Source of the DNA: Lanius collurio
Lineage: Eukaryota > Chordata > Aves > Passeriformes > Laniidae
NCBI GenBank assembly: GCA_020086605.1
Contig: JACBWW010000020.1
Location: 13,562,722 to 13,626,721 of the forward strand
Length of the DNA stretch: 64,000 bases
Reading direction: 5' to 3'
Positions 51,918 through 63,024 of this stretch are shown one piece after another (position 1 is the first letter of the stretch; every line of letters begins with the position of its first letter). The position numbers were made by a program, and so were the translations under genes. A model generated the notes under the pieces. The model ran no database searches, had not been told where the DNA came from, and saw only the letters and a list, made by a program, of their open reading frames with translations.

Positions 51918-54900
51918 TTTGAAGACTTGGAAAGCTAAGGTCATGAGTGACAAAAATGTTAATTACTGCTGCAATGATTTTTTACCTTGCTTCTGTGTGA
52001 CTGAAAACTCCACTATTTTGCTCTGCTCCTTCTCTGATAGCCTCTGGCTTGAAATTTTGGTGGTTTCCTCTGTCTCTTACTCCTATTACCCCTGAAGCAG
52101 CTAATATTTCTGCAGATTTCCCTTGTTTTCCACACTTCCAATTGCTAAAATACTGGATTAGTTATCCTACTGTTTTCTACCAGAGCATTTGTTAGTTTCA
52201 AGTCAATTCCTGTTAGTTTTTCTGTGCTATTCTGAGTTACAGTCTTCTCAGCTGTAAAATAAATGGTCAGAAGAGTGAATGAGGTACATTTATAATATTC
52301 CATATAAAACCAGACTTGTTTTTTTTCCTTATTATAAAGCCTAATACAAGATTTCTTGCAAGTGTAATGAGATTAAATAAAATCACAGTTGTGGAGCAAA
52401 AAACATATCTGGGCAACCTTTCCAGTGAACAGTTGATTGTTCTGTAGCCATTAGCAACTTTTGGACTCATTTGGCCATTACCTTTAAAAATAAAATTAAA
52501 CAATCTAGAAAAACTAAATGTAAAAAATGGGTTTTGAATTAACCTCTTGCATTTTTGACTGGATTTTCAAATCAACTAGAGAAGCAAAGGAGGAAGATTT
52601 GTTTATCACCTGTATTTCCTCTGTCTGTCCTATGCTCTCAGCTTACATGAGAGTCCAGGCAGCTGTTTGTGTATGCTTGAATGGTTGAAGATTTAAGGTT
52701 GAAGTCATTATACTGAATTCAGATTAATTTATAACTCTAATGAAAGACACTGTGCTCTAGAACTTAAACCTTCCACTTCTGAAGCAGGAAAGCTGACCAT
52801 AACCAGGATACTGATGAGTATTTCAGAAATTTACATTAAATGTAACACTTCAACAAGAAGGAAAGACGTAAAAGAAAAAAGGAATTTAAGGTAACATCTC
52901 GTATGTTTTTCCCCACTAATGATCCTTAAGGGTTTTAAGTTTAACACATGGTACTTGTTAAATAGTTTGAAAAGTGAACCAAAGATGTCCTTGAGTGAAA
53001 CAAAGTATTGCAGTGACTATCAGTTTTGAACAATTAAATTTCTTTACATTTCTGCAACAAAATTATTTTCAGTTTCACTTAAACCATAGCTACTCACAAA
53101 GTGATTAAAAGGGACAAAAGGGGTGAAGTCTTTGTTCACTTACCAACTCCCAGTTATTATACAATAGGTCTGTTTACACATTAATTTTGCAACCTGTGTT
53201 GTGTCACATAAAAATGGCAACCTTTCTCACATAGCTAATCTAGTCTGAAAGAGCTATCAAAACAGAGCAACACCATGCAGGACCGTGTTCCATGGCCACC
53301 AGTAACAGTGGTACTAAATACAGACATGCCTGTCACACATCGCATCCTGGTATATATTGTTAATGACTTCTTACTTGCTTTAAGTAAATTATTTACTAGT
53401 CTTTCATTATGAAAAACTTCACAAGCCAGTAAACCCAAGTTCCTGTGGATTCAATGAGTAATCAAAACTTCTACAATGTAAAAGACTTAGATAAATGAAA
53501 CTCCAATGAAGTGATCTCCTACATTTTGCTATACCGTGTTAGCACTTGCCACTTCATTAGAAAAATCTAGTATTTCATGTTCCTTGACTTTTTGGAGAAA
53601 TCTAGAGTCTCAAAAATCAGCATGGACAATTTCAGCAGGTAGATGTTTGTGGGCATGACCAGTTTGGCAGATTTTGATCTTTTTGCCTCTGCATAATTTA
53701 TTATACTTGGATTTGTAATTTCAAAATAAGAGTAAAATAGAATGTCCTTTTATGGATGAATAACTGGTGAAAAGATAGTAAGGGAAGGTGTGAAGGGAAG
53801 TCATCAGTGGAATTATTTAGTAATTTATATGCTGACTTTTTTTGTTCAGCAACAATCTGGAAAAGGAGAGCAGTAATGAGATGTGATAGCTTGCCAGTAC
53901 ATAAGAGTATTCAGAGTAGCAAGGATGAGGGAAGGCATTAGAAATGAGGTTAAAAAGACCTTGTAATACAGAGTGAGTGGTTGGATAAAAGTCAGATAAA
54001 TTATGTACGTAGGAAAAAATGATCTCTGGCTTCAAATATAGGCAGGTGGACTCTGAGATGAAAATTGTCACTTAGGAGCAAGATCTCATTCTCATAAAAG
54101 TATCAACTCAGTGCACTGTGTCATCTTCAAGCCAATAGTTCAAGTTTTACCATATCCAGTTCTTGAGTAGTACTAGATATAGTTTAAATCACTAGCTTAC
54201 ATAAAACAGCCTAATGGTTTTCTATTGCTCACCTTCAATGAAACAATTTACCAAATTTCACATTATTTAGCCTAACAAACACACTCAAGTACTACAAGCT
54301 GTGCTGGAAGGAAATGATATTTAATCTTTTATTCTCATTCTTAATGTTCTACTCTAACTTTGTCAGCAATTCATTCATGCACTACCTAGGGTGCTGAGCC
54401 TGCAAGCCAGTGAGCCACTTCAGCTTGCATCAAATTAACCCTAATGAGATTGTTCAGCATACAGCTATGCTCTGGGAAGAATGGGCCTAGATGGAATAGA
54501 ACTACTTCCTTTTTTCTCTATCCATGAGTTAAAAGCATGTAGGCTAAAAAGTGGAACTTAAAATATGAAGGTGTTTTAAGGGGGCTTTTTATGAGGGGAC
54601 AGTAGCTCAAAATGTCACAGACAAAAGAGAAATGAGATAGTGGTGCTAATATACATTTATTTCTTTCAAAAGACAAATAGCTCCAGGTACTGAAAATTCT
54701 TAGCAGAACTTTTAGCAAAATAAACTACTTCAAAGTGAACGTGAAAGATTAGTACATAGAAATAAAATTGACACTAGGCAGCAACTTCTACTTGTGTCTT
54801 TTAAAAAGAGCTGCCATATCTATTTGGACAAAATGAAAGAAACAGCACAAATAACTCCTTTCCATCTATATGGTGGCTAGCATAGCACCCTATTCATCCA

Positions 54901-55904
54901 CACAACCTATTAAACATGTATTTTACCCCTCCTTCAGGACGGATTCAAGATTTGTTCGAACTGCTATGTGCAAAATTTACCCAGCCTATTTGGCTCACTT
55001 TGTAACTAATTGCTGCTGTCAAAATTGCACCAGCTGTGCTGGAGCATGCAGCGGGTCCAGACCAGATGGGTGTCTTTGTAACGTCTGCAAACTAAGCATT
55101 GTTTCTAACTCTCCAAATTTTCTAGTCCTGATGCATGTGATTGCATAGAGTCACACCTTGGTTTGCTTAGATATCTGGTAAGATTGATCCCAGAAAGGGA
55201 TCTGGCTAACACCTAAGTTTTTGGCAGGAATAACAAGCACTGGCTTATATGCTTCAGTGCTAGTTGTTCCCAAAAGGTCTGTAACAATCTGTAGAAACAC
55301 AGCTGTACTAAGGTTTCTACTGAGATTTACCAAATGTGCAGCCAGCCTATTCCAAAGCATTGCTTACTTAGCTTTTGTGCAGCTCTGCTGCAGAAGAGTC
55401 TACTTCTATCTTCCCTGTGTAGGGCCACTCATCCCTGTGACAGATCCTTTTGTGAGGTGCCAGGTAGGATCTTCTTGGAAAATGATAGTCCAAAAGTCAT
55501 CACAGATTTTAACTGAATCACAGGGGTTTTTCCCTTATTCAGGAGAGTTTAAAGGTTGTCCATGACAGCATTGATGTAACAGGAACAAACTTCATAGGGA
55601 TATAGCAGATATCTGGTTTTTGGCAAAAGTTATGGCTGATGTATTGATTATTGGAATATTTTCATTAAATGCTTTCTCTCCCCTTTTTTCCCTTTTTAAA
55701 AAAATAAATCTGAAAACAACTTTAAATAATGTTCCAATTATGTTCTCTAACTCTGAATAAAAGCAGAGGCTGAGACAGCTAAAAACATTACAAGATCACG
55801 CTGCTAATTTCAAGTGCAAGTGAAAACCCAGCACCTTATCTGGGGCTATTCCTGTACTTGGGGGTTTCCAGTCCTGTCAGTGGTGGCGTTTCGATGCTGT
55901 TAGG

Positions 55905-56298
55905 AACATGGGAGTGTCGGCAACGCTTCGCGGTAAACGTGCTCATGGAGTTTGCGAGAATTAATGCTGTTTGGACTTTTTTTAACAAAAGGGTCTCTTA
56001 AAAAAAAAAAACCAAACCAAACCACAGCTACAAAAGGAGCGTGAGAGCAGCTCTCGCTGCCGCGAAGGCATTTTCTTAAAGGTCCGTTCAGGGAAACCTC
56101 TGGAAGCACTTCTCCGCCACAACTCCCGGGCGTGCCGTTGCCACGGCGTCCTGTGCCTCCCGGTGGACGCCGCGGGGCGGGAGAGGATCGGCCTGGCCCC
56201 TGGGGATGGAGCCCGGCTGCCAGGCCCAGCTCTGCGGCCGGTGGTGCTGCTGCGGCCCCGGTGCCGTGCCCGGCCGGCGGTACTGCAGCCCCGGTGCC
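55905..56298 (+). promoter_or_regulatory. NSUN7: CpG island, likely NSUN7 promoter and untranslated first exon
   Basis: CpG density rises from about 55910 (ggcaacgcttcgcggtaaac) and is very high at 56120-56298, where the GC-rich sequence runs into an assembly gap. The next exon to the right on the + strand (59269) opens with an untranslated leader and a splice acceptor, so an upstream first exon must exist. This island is the nearest candidate. No clear + strand donor is visible before the gap, so the end of exon 1 is probably inside the missing bases. An A run at 55999-56010 splits the island's left part. Confidence 0.65.
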
Positions 56299-56660
56299 NN
56301 NNNNNNNNNNNNNNNNNNNNNNNNNNNNNNNNNNNNNNNNNNNNNNNNNNNNNNNNNNNNNNNNNNNNNNNNNNNNNNNNNNNNNNNNNNNNNNNNNNNN
56401 NNNNNNNNNNNNNNNNNNNNNNNNNNNNNNNNNNNNNNNNNNNNNNNNNNNNNNNNNNNNNNNNNNNNNNNNNNNNNNNNNNNNNNNNNNNNNNNNNNNN
56501 NNNNNNNNNNNNNNNNNNNNNNNNNNNNNNNNNNNNNNNNNNNNNNNNNNNNNNNNNNNNNNNNNNNNNNNNNNNNNNNNNNNNNNNNNNNNNNNNNNNN
56601 NNNNNNNNNNNNNNNNNNNNNNNNNNNNNNNNNNNNNNNNNNNNNNNNNNNNNNNNNNNN
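56299..56660. other. Assembly gap (362 N)
   Basis: There are 362 ambiguous bases between the GC-rich island and a GT dinucleotide repeat. GC-rich avian promoters are often lost from assemblies, so the missing part probably includes the NSUN7 exon 1 donor. Confidence 0.99.
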
Positions 56661-56672
56661 GTGTGTGTGTGT
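56661..56672 (+). repeat. (GT)6 at gap edge
   Basis: Six GT units directly follow the gap; the array may continue into the missing bases. Confidence 0.9.
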
Positions 56673-59268
56673 AAATCACTTGCTATGCTGTGCAGTAAAT
56701 AAATGTCATAATTCTATTTGCTTGAGTTTATTGAGTCAATATTTGGAAAAAAAGAAGTGGGAAAAAATGTGAGTGCCTTTAGGCCTCCTACCCCACACTG
56801 CCTGGCTGTAAAGCAGTGTAGTCCAACCTGAACTTTGAAGACCATTCTGTTTTATGAGAATGATGGCTTCCTTGACACCTTGAGTGATTTTTTTCCCTGT
56901 CAACTGAATAATCTGCATGAGATCCACAAACACAAAGGCAGGATCTTTTCTCTCTTGTATGGGAAGCTCTTTTTCCCAGCTGAGCTTTGTTTTTAATCCA
57001 GCTTGGTGTCCTCTGCTTGGCACAGTGTTCAGTAATTCAGACTGTGATTTGCAGTGTTGCAAACATGCAGTGTGTCTGTACAGGGCAGAACACTGGCATC
57101 TCATCTTATTAGGATGGCATTTGTCTTTGGGGGAAGTACATTAATAAAATCATCCTAATAGCAGTGTGTCTTATGTCTCAGCAAAAAGGGCTTTGGCAAA
57201 GAAGTCACAAAGAGTAATTGGGAAGTCTACAAATCTTCAAAGTCCTTACACCGCAGACATAGTTCACTTGTTACATATTCTAAAATGAAATATTTACATA
57301 TACCTGGAGAAGAGGTTTGAGTTTCAGGTCCCTGAGATGGTGTCCATGTTTCTGTGAAATCATACGTAGGTTTGCTGGTCAAGTTGGAGTAAAAGATCAT
57401 GAAAGCATTTATGGTTTTTTTTTCCTTTCTAAGCACAAGTGTTTCAATTTGGTTTAGGTGATCTGGTGCTTTATTCTGGTGAAGAATAAAGTGATAGCAC
57501 TGGGTGTTCTGTTTCAATATGGCTTCATAAAATAAATCTATGTTTGCTTCATGGATCCATCACTGCTGCATCTAACAATAGGGAAGCTGGAGCTTAACTC
57601 CTGCAAGAGGAAGCTGTCTGACGCTTCTATAAAGTAACAGTAAAAGTTGCTTCTACAGGGTTAGCAGTTCTCAGTCTTGGAGAGCAAATCCTGGGTAAGG
57701 AGAATGAGATGTGTCCTCCTCCAGATGAGTTGCCAGAATTCAGGAAACCACACTGGTCCATTGTCTGGAGTGTGCTGAGCTTGTCAGACACTGACTTGTG
57801 CTGGTCTTGGAGAGGGGGGTGATGGGCTGAGTGTCACCTGTGTTTGGGAAAGGGAGTTTGAATGGGGGAATGCTGGCTCAGCATGGAGCATTTCATGGCT
57901 GCCTGCTGGAGAAGCAAAAGTTTGTGTTCCCCCCTTGCCCCTCCACCCCCATGTGCTGCTATTGCCATTATGGCTTTTTTGTGATGAGAGGCAGGAAAGG
58001 AGAGCAGAGAATAGGATGCTGAGCAAGTATGTCTGAACTGGGGAGAAGAGGTGTGCATTTTATCCTTTGTGATGCTGGGGATTGGAGAGGGAAAAAAGCT
58101 TGATAATTGTTGTACTGAACTAAATTATGTAGCAAAACAGAAGATCCTTTCAATTTGATCAGAGTAGCACCTTCTTTTTTTGATTTTTAGACTGGCACAC
58201 CCCCCCCCTCCAAATTTTGCTCTTTTGTACTATTAATCCTGAAATATCTAGGACTCTTTGGCAGCAGTGCCTAGATCCATGCCTAGCTTTTTGTGCTATA
58301 GCTGCTAAATTCCACACAGTTCTCTTGTATTACTCTTCCCCAGTCAGGAAGACAAATTTGATTTTCTTTATTTAATCTTTATTCTGTGTTTAAATTTTTT
58401 CTGGCTTAACCCACTTCTGAACATTTAATCTGACTTCTGCAACTCCAGGCATTATCATAAATGCATGTAATAACAACCTGAGTAAGTAAGGTAAATTCAA
58501 TACTTTAGGTATGCTTTATGTGGAGCTTTATCATATTTTTGCATTCAACTAACACTGGGACTTTTTCATGCTTTTGAAGCCCTATTCCACCTCTGGTGAA
58601 GGCAATTTTTATTTTACTGTTTATGTAAGATGTATAGAAAATTTAAGACATGCACATGAGATTGTGGAGAGTTGGATAATACCTCAAGAGACTCTCAGAA
58701 TGGATTTCCTGCATTTAAAATTATGCTGTTTAGGTAATGTGTTAAATACATTAACATTTAGGTGATGTCTGTTCTCCACTTTTAAGAACAGATATGCAGT
58801 TTAGTGGACAAACATTTGGAAATTACTGCAACTCTTTTCAAGATGGTTCTTCTTTGGAAGACATGGTGTCTGCTTTGAAATTTTTGTGTCTTCTTTATTT
58901 AAGAAGAATGCCTAGTAAGAGATACTATTCTGTCTGCAATAGTAATATTTCTTATTAGACACAGAGAATCAGATTTCTGTGTATAAAGGACCAATGATTG
59001 TAAAGGACTGGCCTCTTTGAAAAAAGTAACCAGTCTTTGCATATGCATTGGTGAAAACAAATAATGTAAGAAAACTCTTATAAGTACTTCTCTATGATGT
59101 ATAAGATGATAGATGAATAGAAGTATAGATTATACACATATATGCATATTTGCAAGATTAGAGCCTCAAAAAGAAAATAAATTCTATTGAAAACCCTAAA
59201 AAGATGGAAAAGTGTATTTTAGTGAAAGTAAATTTCATGATTCAATACAAACTTTGCTTTTTTTGCAG
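56673..59268 (+). other. NSUN7: NSUN7 intron 1 (presumed)
   Basis: This lies between the presumed first exon and the exon starting at 59269. I see no coding exon in it. A C-run is at about 58200-58209. Frames of up to 122 codons on the minus strand (56736-57104) have no recognisable product. Confidence 0.5.
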
Positions 59269-59315
59269 AGGCAGCAGGATTGTGACTTATACTTACACAG
59301 TTAGCAACTGGAACA
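59269..59315 (+). other. NSUN7: NSUN7 exon 2, 5' UTR part
   Basis: The pyrimidine-rich tract 'ctttttttgcag' ends at 59268 and forms the acceptor. A later AG at 59299-59300 (acttacacag) is a possible alternative. The leader contains an in-frame TGA at 59283-59285, so translation cannot start further upstream in this frame within the exon. Confidence 0.75.
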
Positions 59316-59628
59316 ATGCCAGATTCTGAAAGTAATTTGGTGTCTTCACTTGAGGTTGTTGTAAATTGTACTTCAGACTTGAGTGAAATGAAAATTTCAG
59401 ATGAAAAAAGATCTGCTGAAAAAAGAACAGTGACTGAGCTTGAGAAGAATGGCTATCCTGACTCCATATACATCAATGCAGCTAAGATATTTCAAGGCAT
59501 TCATACTGAAAAGAGTAAGGATAGAATGCTGGTGCGGTATGGTGATAACTCAGAATCCCCCATGATGGCTTTTAAAGATGAGCATTCCAGGCGTCTGTCT
59601 TATGAACTGGCTTTCAATGCTCTAAAAT
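59316..59628 (+). CDS. NSUN7: NSUN7 coding exon with start codon (residues 1-104)
   Basis: This exon begins the reading frame of NSUN7, a putative RNA cytosine-5 methyltransferase of the NOL1/NOP2/Sun family. The ATG at 59316 has an A at -3 and is the first ATG after an in-frame TGA 33 nt upstream. The first 44 or so residues are Ser/Glu/Lys-rich and poorly conserved. From residue 46 the protein reads GYPDSIYINAAKIFQGI, and near the end RRLSYELAFNALK. Both match the vertebrate NSUN7 N-terminal region as I remember it (human: GYPDSVYVMAANIFQGI and RLSYELAFSALKY). The donor is AAAAT|GTAAGT, leaving phase 1. Open frame past 59628 is intron read-through. Confidence 0.93.
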
Positions 59629-59762
59629 GTAAGTGCAAAACTTGCCCAAGAATTGTCAACAGAAAGGATGCAGCAGAGAAAACATGGAAAAACAAATGTT
59701 CAGTGTCTGCCTGGCAGCAGAGATCTGAGGAAATTTTTGTTAAACTGCAAGTTATCACAGGT

Positions 59763-59885
59763 TCATAGAGTATTCTGAATTGGAAGGCACCCAGAAGGAT
59801 CATCAGGAATGGCCCATAAGGGGATTGAACACACATCCTTGGTGTTGTTAGCCCCTTGCTCTGACCAGCTGAGCTCATCTCAGTG
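59763..59885 (-). mobile_element. tRNA-Ile-derived SINE with CR1 tail (TguSINE1-like)
   Basis: On the minus strand the element starts with a tRNA-Ile-like head. It has an A-box region, GAGCTCAGCTGGTC (59863-59876 reversed), an anticodon-arm region near 59843-59856 where the anticodon is AAC rather than AAT, and a B box, TGTTCAATCCCC (59820-59831). It then passes straight into a CR1 3' tail ending in 'tcagaatactctatga' at 59763. A tRNA-Ile head on a CR1 tail is the structure of the zebra finch SINE TguSINE1. It lies in NSUN7 intron 2, 135 bp past the exon 2 donor, antisense to the gene. The altered anticodon and mismatches show a decayed, non-functional tRNA. Confidence 0.85.
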
Positions 59886-60169
59886 GTTCTTTTTGGATCC
59901 TAATTATGGATGAATATTTGCATTTACTAGACTACTCATATCCCTCAAATCTTTAAATAAAGCTAAGTGTTATTTGCATTTGTGAAATCAAACGTTTAAA
60001 ACTTACTATTTTTCATGTCAATTAATTACATAGCCTTGCTATGTTGGTGATTGAATTTGCCCTCAATTTTCATTATGTTTAAAATTACAATTCAGTGACT
60101 TACAAGGTTTACTTCCATAGAATCTTGTAGATAGTGGCAGAAGTTGTCAACATTTTTGCTTTTTTACAG
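59886..60169 (+). other. NSUN7: Rest of NSUN7 intron 2
   Basis: AT-rich intron sequence ends in a good polypyrimidine tract and acceptor (tttgcttttttacag at 60155-60169). Nothing else is seen. Confidence 0.7.
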
Positions 60170-60228
60170 ATCAAGATCTTCTTGAACAAATCTTGTTAGA
60201 TAGTAGTGCTTACCCATGCTACTCAATA
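60170..60228 (+). CDS. NSUN7: NSUN7 coding exon 3 (residues 105-124)
   Basis: This 59-nt exon lies between the acceptor TTTTTTACAG and the donor CAATA|GTAAGT. Joined to exon 2 it completes a Tyr codon (T|AT) and reads YQDLLEQILLDSSAYPCYSI, ending in phase 0. Human NSUN7 as I recall it has YQDILETILIDS at this point, so the join is supported by both phase and similarity. The exon is too short to find from open frames alone. Confidence 0.9.
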
Positions 60229-61563
60229 GTAAGTGTACATTTTTGTGAGGAATTTTTATTTTCTGTGTTGATGTCATTAGTGTATTTTCTGAGGATTCTA
60301 CAACATGACTGCCTTCGACTGAAATATTGCTGACCTTTTTACATAGTTGTGTAAAGCATCTGTCTCTAAAGTATGTTGTGAGATTCTGTTGCACCTTATT
60401 GCTGGGACTCAAAACCTTCAAAGAAACACGGTGGGAGAGTGAGCCATGAACTTCACTGCAGCATAGTACTTGCTCAGTGATATTGTCCATGTCCATGTGC
60501 TTTCCTTCCCAGCTGTATCCCCTTGTGAGCAGGGAAAAAAATGTTTCCTTCCTGTCCTTGGGAGCTGGAAAATGTGGAGTGAACCCCATCAGACAAAAAA
60601 ATGCTTTGACCTCATGTTTCATTTCCTGAGCAAATGGTACTGTATACAAATATTGTACTTGCAAAAACTGATCCAGTTTACTCTCTCAACATGCTTTCCT
60701 GCTTTGACATGGAAAGAAATTCTAGAGCTGGCAGAACATTCTGCTGTTCCTTCCAGTTTTGTCTTTGATGACTTTGAAAATTGCAAGATAAACTTGAGCT
60801 GATACTGTTTATGGAGATTGATGTGAGCAGGCAATGATCTAACACTTTTATCTTTGCCTCATTTTTGCAAAAGTAAGACTTTCATGCTTACTTCCTTGTA
60901 CATTTTGTGTTTGGTGGTATTTCCCTAATAACTTGAGTTTTCTAATTAATTTTGGTCATATTTGTGGGAAGGTGAGAATTTTAGAAGGTATAATAACTAA
61001 AGAATTTAATGTAAAGAAGTAGACAGTGGTAAGTGAAGTGCAGTAATTATTGTCCTTAAGCAGGAGATGCTCCCTGTTTTAAACATTTAGACAGAGAAAG
61101 GAGATTTTTTTATATATATCCCCAAAGCAGAAGGGTTATTATAACTGAGTATATCAGTTGCTACATATGGAAGAATCCCACAAGAGAGGAATTGATAGAC
61201 AAGAAGTTTTTGTGGGCGTAGCTATTTAACAAACTACTTTATGAAGAGAAAATAATTTCAAAGTTTCAATTCTGATAACATTGTAAGTTAAGATACAGTA
61301 TTTTATCTGTGTGCATGAAGAATGTTTTTAATTTTGATAATCTAAATAACTTCCAAGTTGTGTATTTGAGTATTTAAAAAAATATTTCTTAAAGAAGTGT
61401 TTTATTAACTCTCCACAAGTAATTACTTTCATATTCTTAAAAGTAAGCATTTAAGGGTTTTTAATGCCTTTTACATGGGAGACTGCTGTTTGAGATGGAT
61501 CTTTTTGCAGAAGTAAGGCATGCTTTGGGTCACTTTCTCCATCCAGTTGCTTTTCTCTTGCAG
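60229..61563 (+). other. NSUN7: NSUN7 intron 3
   Basis: Non-coding sequence between exons 3 and 4. An overlapping minus-strand frame (60164-60664, 166 codons) spans exon 3 and the intron but has no recognisable product. No repeat is recognised. Confidence 0.7.
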
Positions 61564-61694
61564 CCAGATGAGCTAACCAGCTTGCTTGTTGTGATGCTTT
61601 ATGACCTACAAGACCGAAAGTTTCAAGAACGAAAAGTTTTTGACGAAGAGGAGCTTATAGCAGAAGTTCAGGAAGTAGGGCAATATTTATACAG
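61564..61694 (+). CDS. NSUN7: NSUN7 coding exon 4 (residues 125-167)
   Basis: The exon starts after TTTTCTCTTGCAG and ends TATACAG|GTATAT. In phase 0 it reads PDELTSLLVVMLYDLQ, then DRKFQERKVFDEEEL, then IAEVQEVGQYLY. Human NSUN7 has PDHLSSLIIVMLYDFQDRKF here as I remember. An upstream AG at 61509-61510 would put a TAA in frame as its second codon, so it is rejected. The exon leaves phase 2 (AG). The donor GTATAT is less than ideal but is followed by a matching acceptor and phase. Confidence 0.9.
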
Positions 61695-62871
61695 GTATAT
61701 GTGCAAAGAGCTATTTTTTGTTGATATGTAATAGCAAAAATGAAGATTTGTATAATCAGTGCCATTTAAAAGTAATTATTAAACATGTCTTTCATCCTAA
61801 AATTTTGTGGGCTTTTATTTATTTTTTTTTAAGAGAGCCTAGTTTGGAGGTAAACTTTCATATTTATATAGTTATGAAAAATACAGATAAGAAACCATCC
61901 TTATATTGTGGATTATTTTGCAGGCATCTTATCTTATTTGGCATTGTTGAAACTTTTTTTTATACAGTTCTAGCAAAGAAATTAAATATTCAGTAAATAT
62001 TCATAAATGCAAGTGTGATAGATTCAAGAGGTCATGGAATGGAATAACATCTGGCTGTTTAGCAGCACTTCTACTATGAAACTTTGTTAAATATTTATTA
62101 TTTTAAATAATTAGAACAAAAACCGGAATACATAAAATAAACATTTTAATATGTATTATTTCTTCCATCAGTCAGTTGATGAACTCAAAAGGCATTTATT
62201 AGACAAAACTGTGTAGCTGCTGGATTTAAAATGGCCCCAAAAGTTAACGAATCTCTTTAACTGCAAGGTATTCCTAGAGGGCAGTAAGTAATAGAACTGA
62301 AGTAGTTCACCTGCAATATTTATTTATTTTGAATTATTCTGTATCAGGAGTGTGTATGAAGCTTGTGGGAAGAAAACGCTGGAAATATTTTCTCTGACAT
62401 TTTCGTGTAATAATAATAAAAGTGACTCCTGCTTACCACATACTTGTATTGTTTCTGTACATGTTTAGAGGTCAGTTTTCATCAAATGCTCATTCTGCAC
62501 ATATATGTACTTACATTTTCAAATATGGAAATAAATCTGATGGTTGTATTCCATACATTGCAGTTCCAAAATATACTGAGATTTTTTTTAGCTGTCTGGG
62601 AAAATGGATGGTTTTGAGAGTCACCAGTCGTAATTCCAGTCCCATGTGCTTTTAAAAAAAATAATCTTAGCTATTGACTACCACCTTGCATCTGCTGTTG
62701 TCTGGGGTAGAAAGTGTTCTGTAACTCTGTTTTTTGTTGCAGCTTGCAGAATGAGGTGTCCCTTTTGGATTTGGTTTCTGAGCAAGATGGCATCGTAACA
62801 GAAATATTATATGCTAATAGCTGATGAAAACATTTATAAAACTTACTAAACTTGTGACTGTGTTTTTATAG
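61695..62871 (+). other. NSUN7: NSUN7 intron 4
   Basis: AT-rich intron. A piece at about 62742-62825, 'ttgttgcag' followed by a short open stretch ending in TGA, looks exon-like. It has no similarity to NSUN7 and would stop the protein, so I treat it as intronic. Confidence 0.7.
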
Positions 62872-63024
62872 TTGTAGAATCAAATTGGCAGCTGCACTAG
62901 CACGATGTCGCATCAAACATGATGCTCTTTCCATTGAATACTTTGTACCAGAAACCATATGGAAGCAGGAACAAAGAGCTTCTGCTTTACCTGTCTGTGG
63001 TTGGATAAACACATTTAAAATCAG
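62872..63024 (+). CDS. NSUN7: NSUN7 coding exon 5 (residues 168-218)
   Basis: The exon follows TGTTTTTATAG and ends AAATCAG|GTAAGG. With the AG from exon 4 it makes Ser, then CRIKLAAALARCRIKHDALS, IEYFVPETIWKQEQ and ALPVCGWINTFKI. The block KLAAALARCRIKHDALSI is identical to human NSUN7 as I recall it, and is the strongest single piece of evidence for the assignment. It leaves phase 2. The S-adenosylmethionine-binding methyltransferase domain of NSUN7 (about 700 residues in mammals) lies further downstream, outside this window, so the gene is partial here only because of the window edge. Confidence 0.95.

Larger units (their letters stand above)
45601..55904. other. Non-coding stretch, microsatellites only
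   Basis: No supportable exon or RNA gene. It contains the simple repeats listed separately at 47729, 49791, 51481 and 51902. The sequence is AT-rich and quiet, and lies between the candidate leftward promoter at 45.3-45.6 kb and the rightward NSUN7 promoter. Confidence 0.5.

Noticed and set aside
54870..55148. Cys-rich 92-codon frame
   Set aside because: About ten Cys cluster near the C-terminus, but there is no signal peptide pattern, splice context or family match, and the surrounding DNA looks non-coding.
55900..56772. Several long frames across the 362-base gap
   Set aside because: They are open only because ambiguous bases cannot give stops.
59629..59768. Continuation of the NSUN7 exon 2 frame to the stop at 59766-59768
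   Set aside because: A strong donor at 59629 and the fit with exon 3 show that this is intron read-through ending at the SINE.
59820..59885. Possible tRNA gene on the minus strand
   Set aside because: The tRNA-like part continues into a CR1 tail and has a changed anticodon and acceptor stem, so it is the head of a SINE.
61495..61563. Upstream extension of NSUN7 exon 4 to a Met codon at 61495 or to the AG at 61509-61510
   Set aside because: Splicing at 61510 gives AAG TAA in the required phase. The acceptor at 61563 keeps the frame and matches the family sequence directly after exon 3.
62742..62825. Exon-like piece in NSUN7 intron 4
   Set aside because: It has a weak acceptor, ends in an in-frame stop and has no counterpart in NSUN7; exons 4 and 5 join directly in phase.
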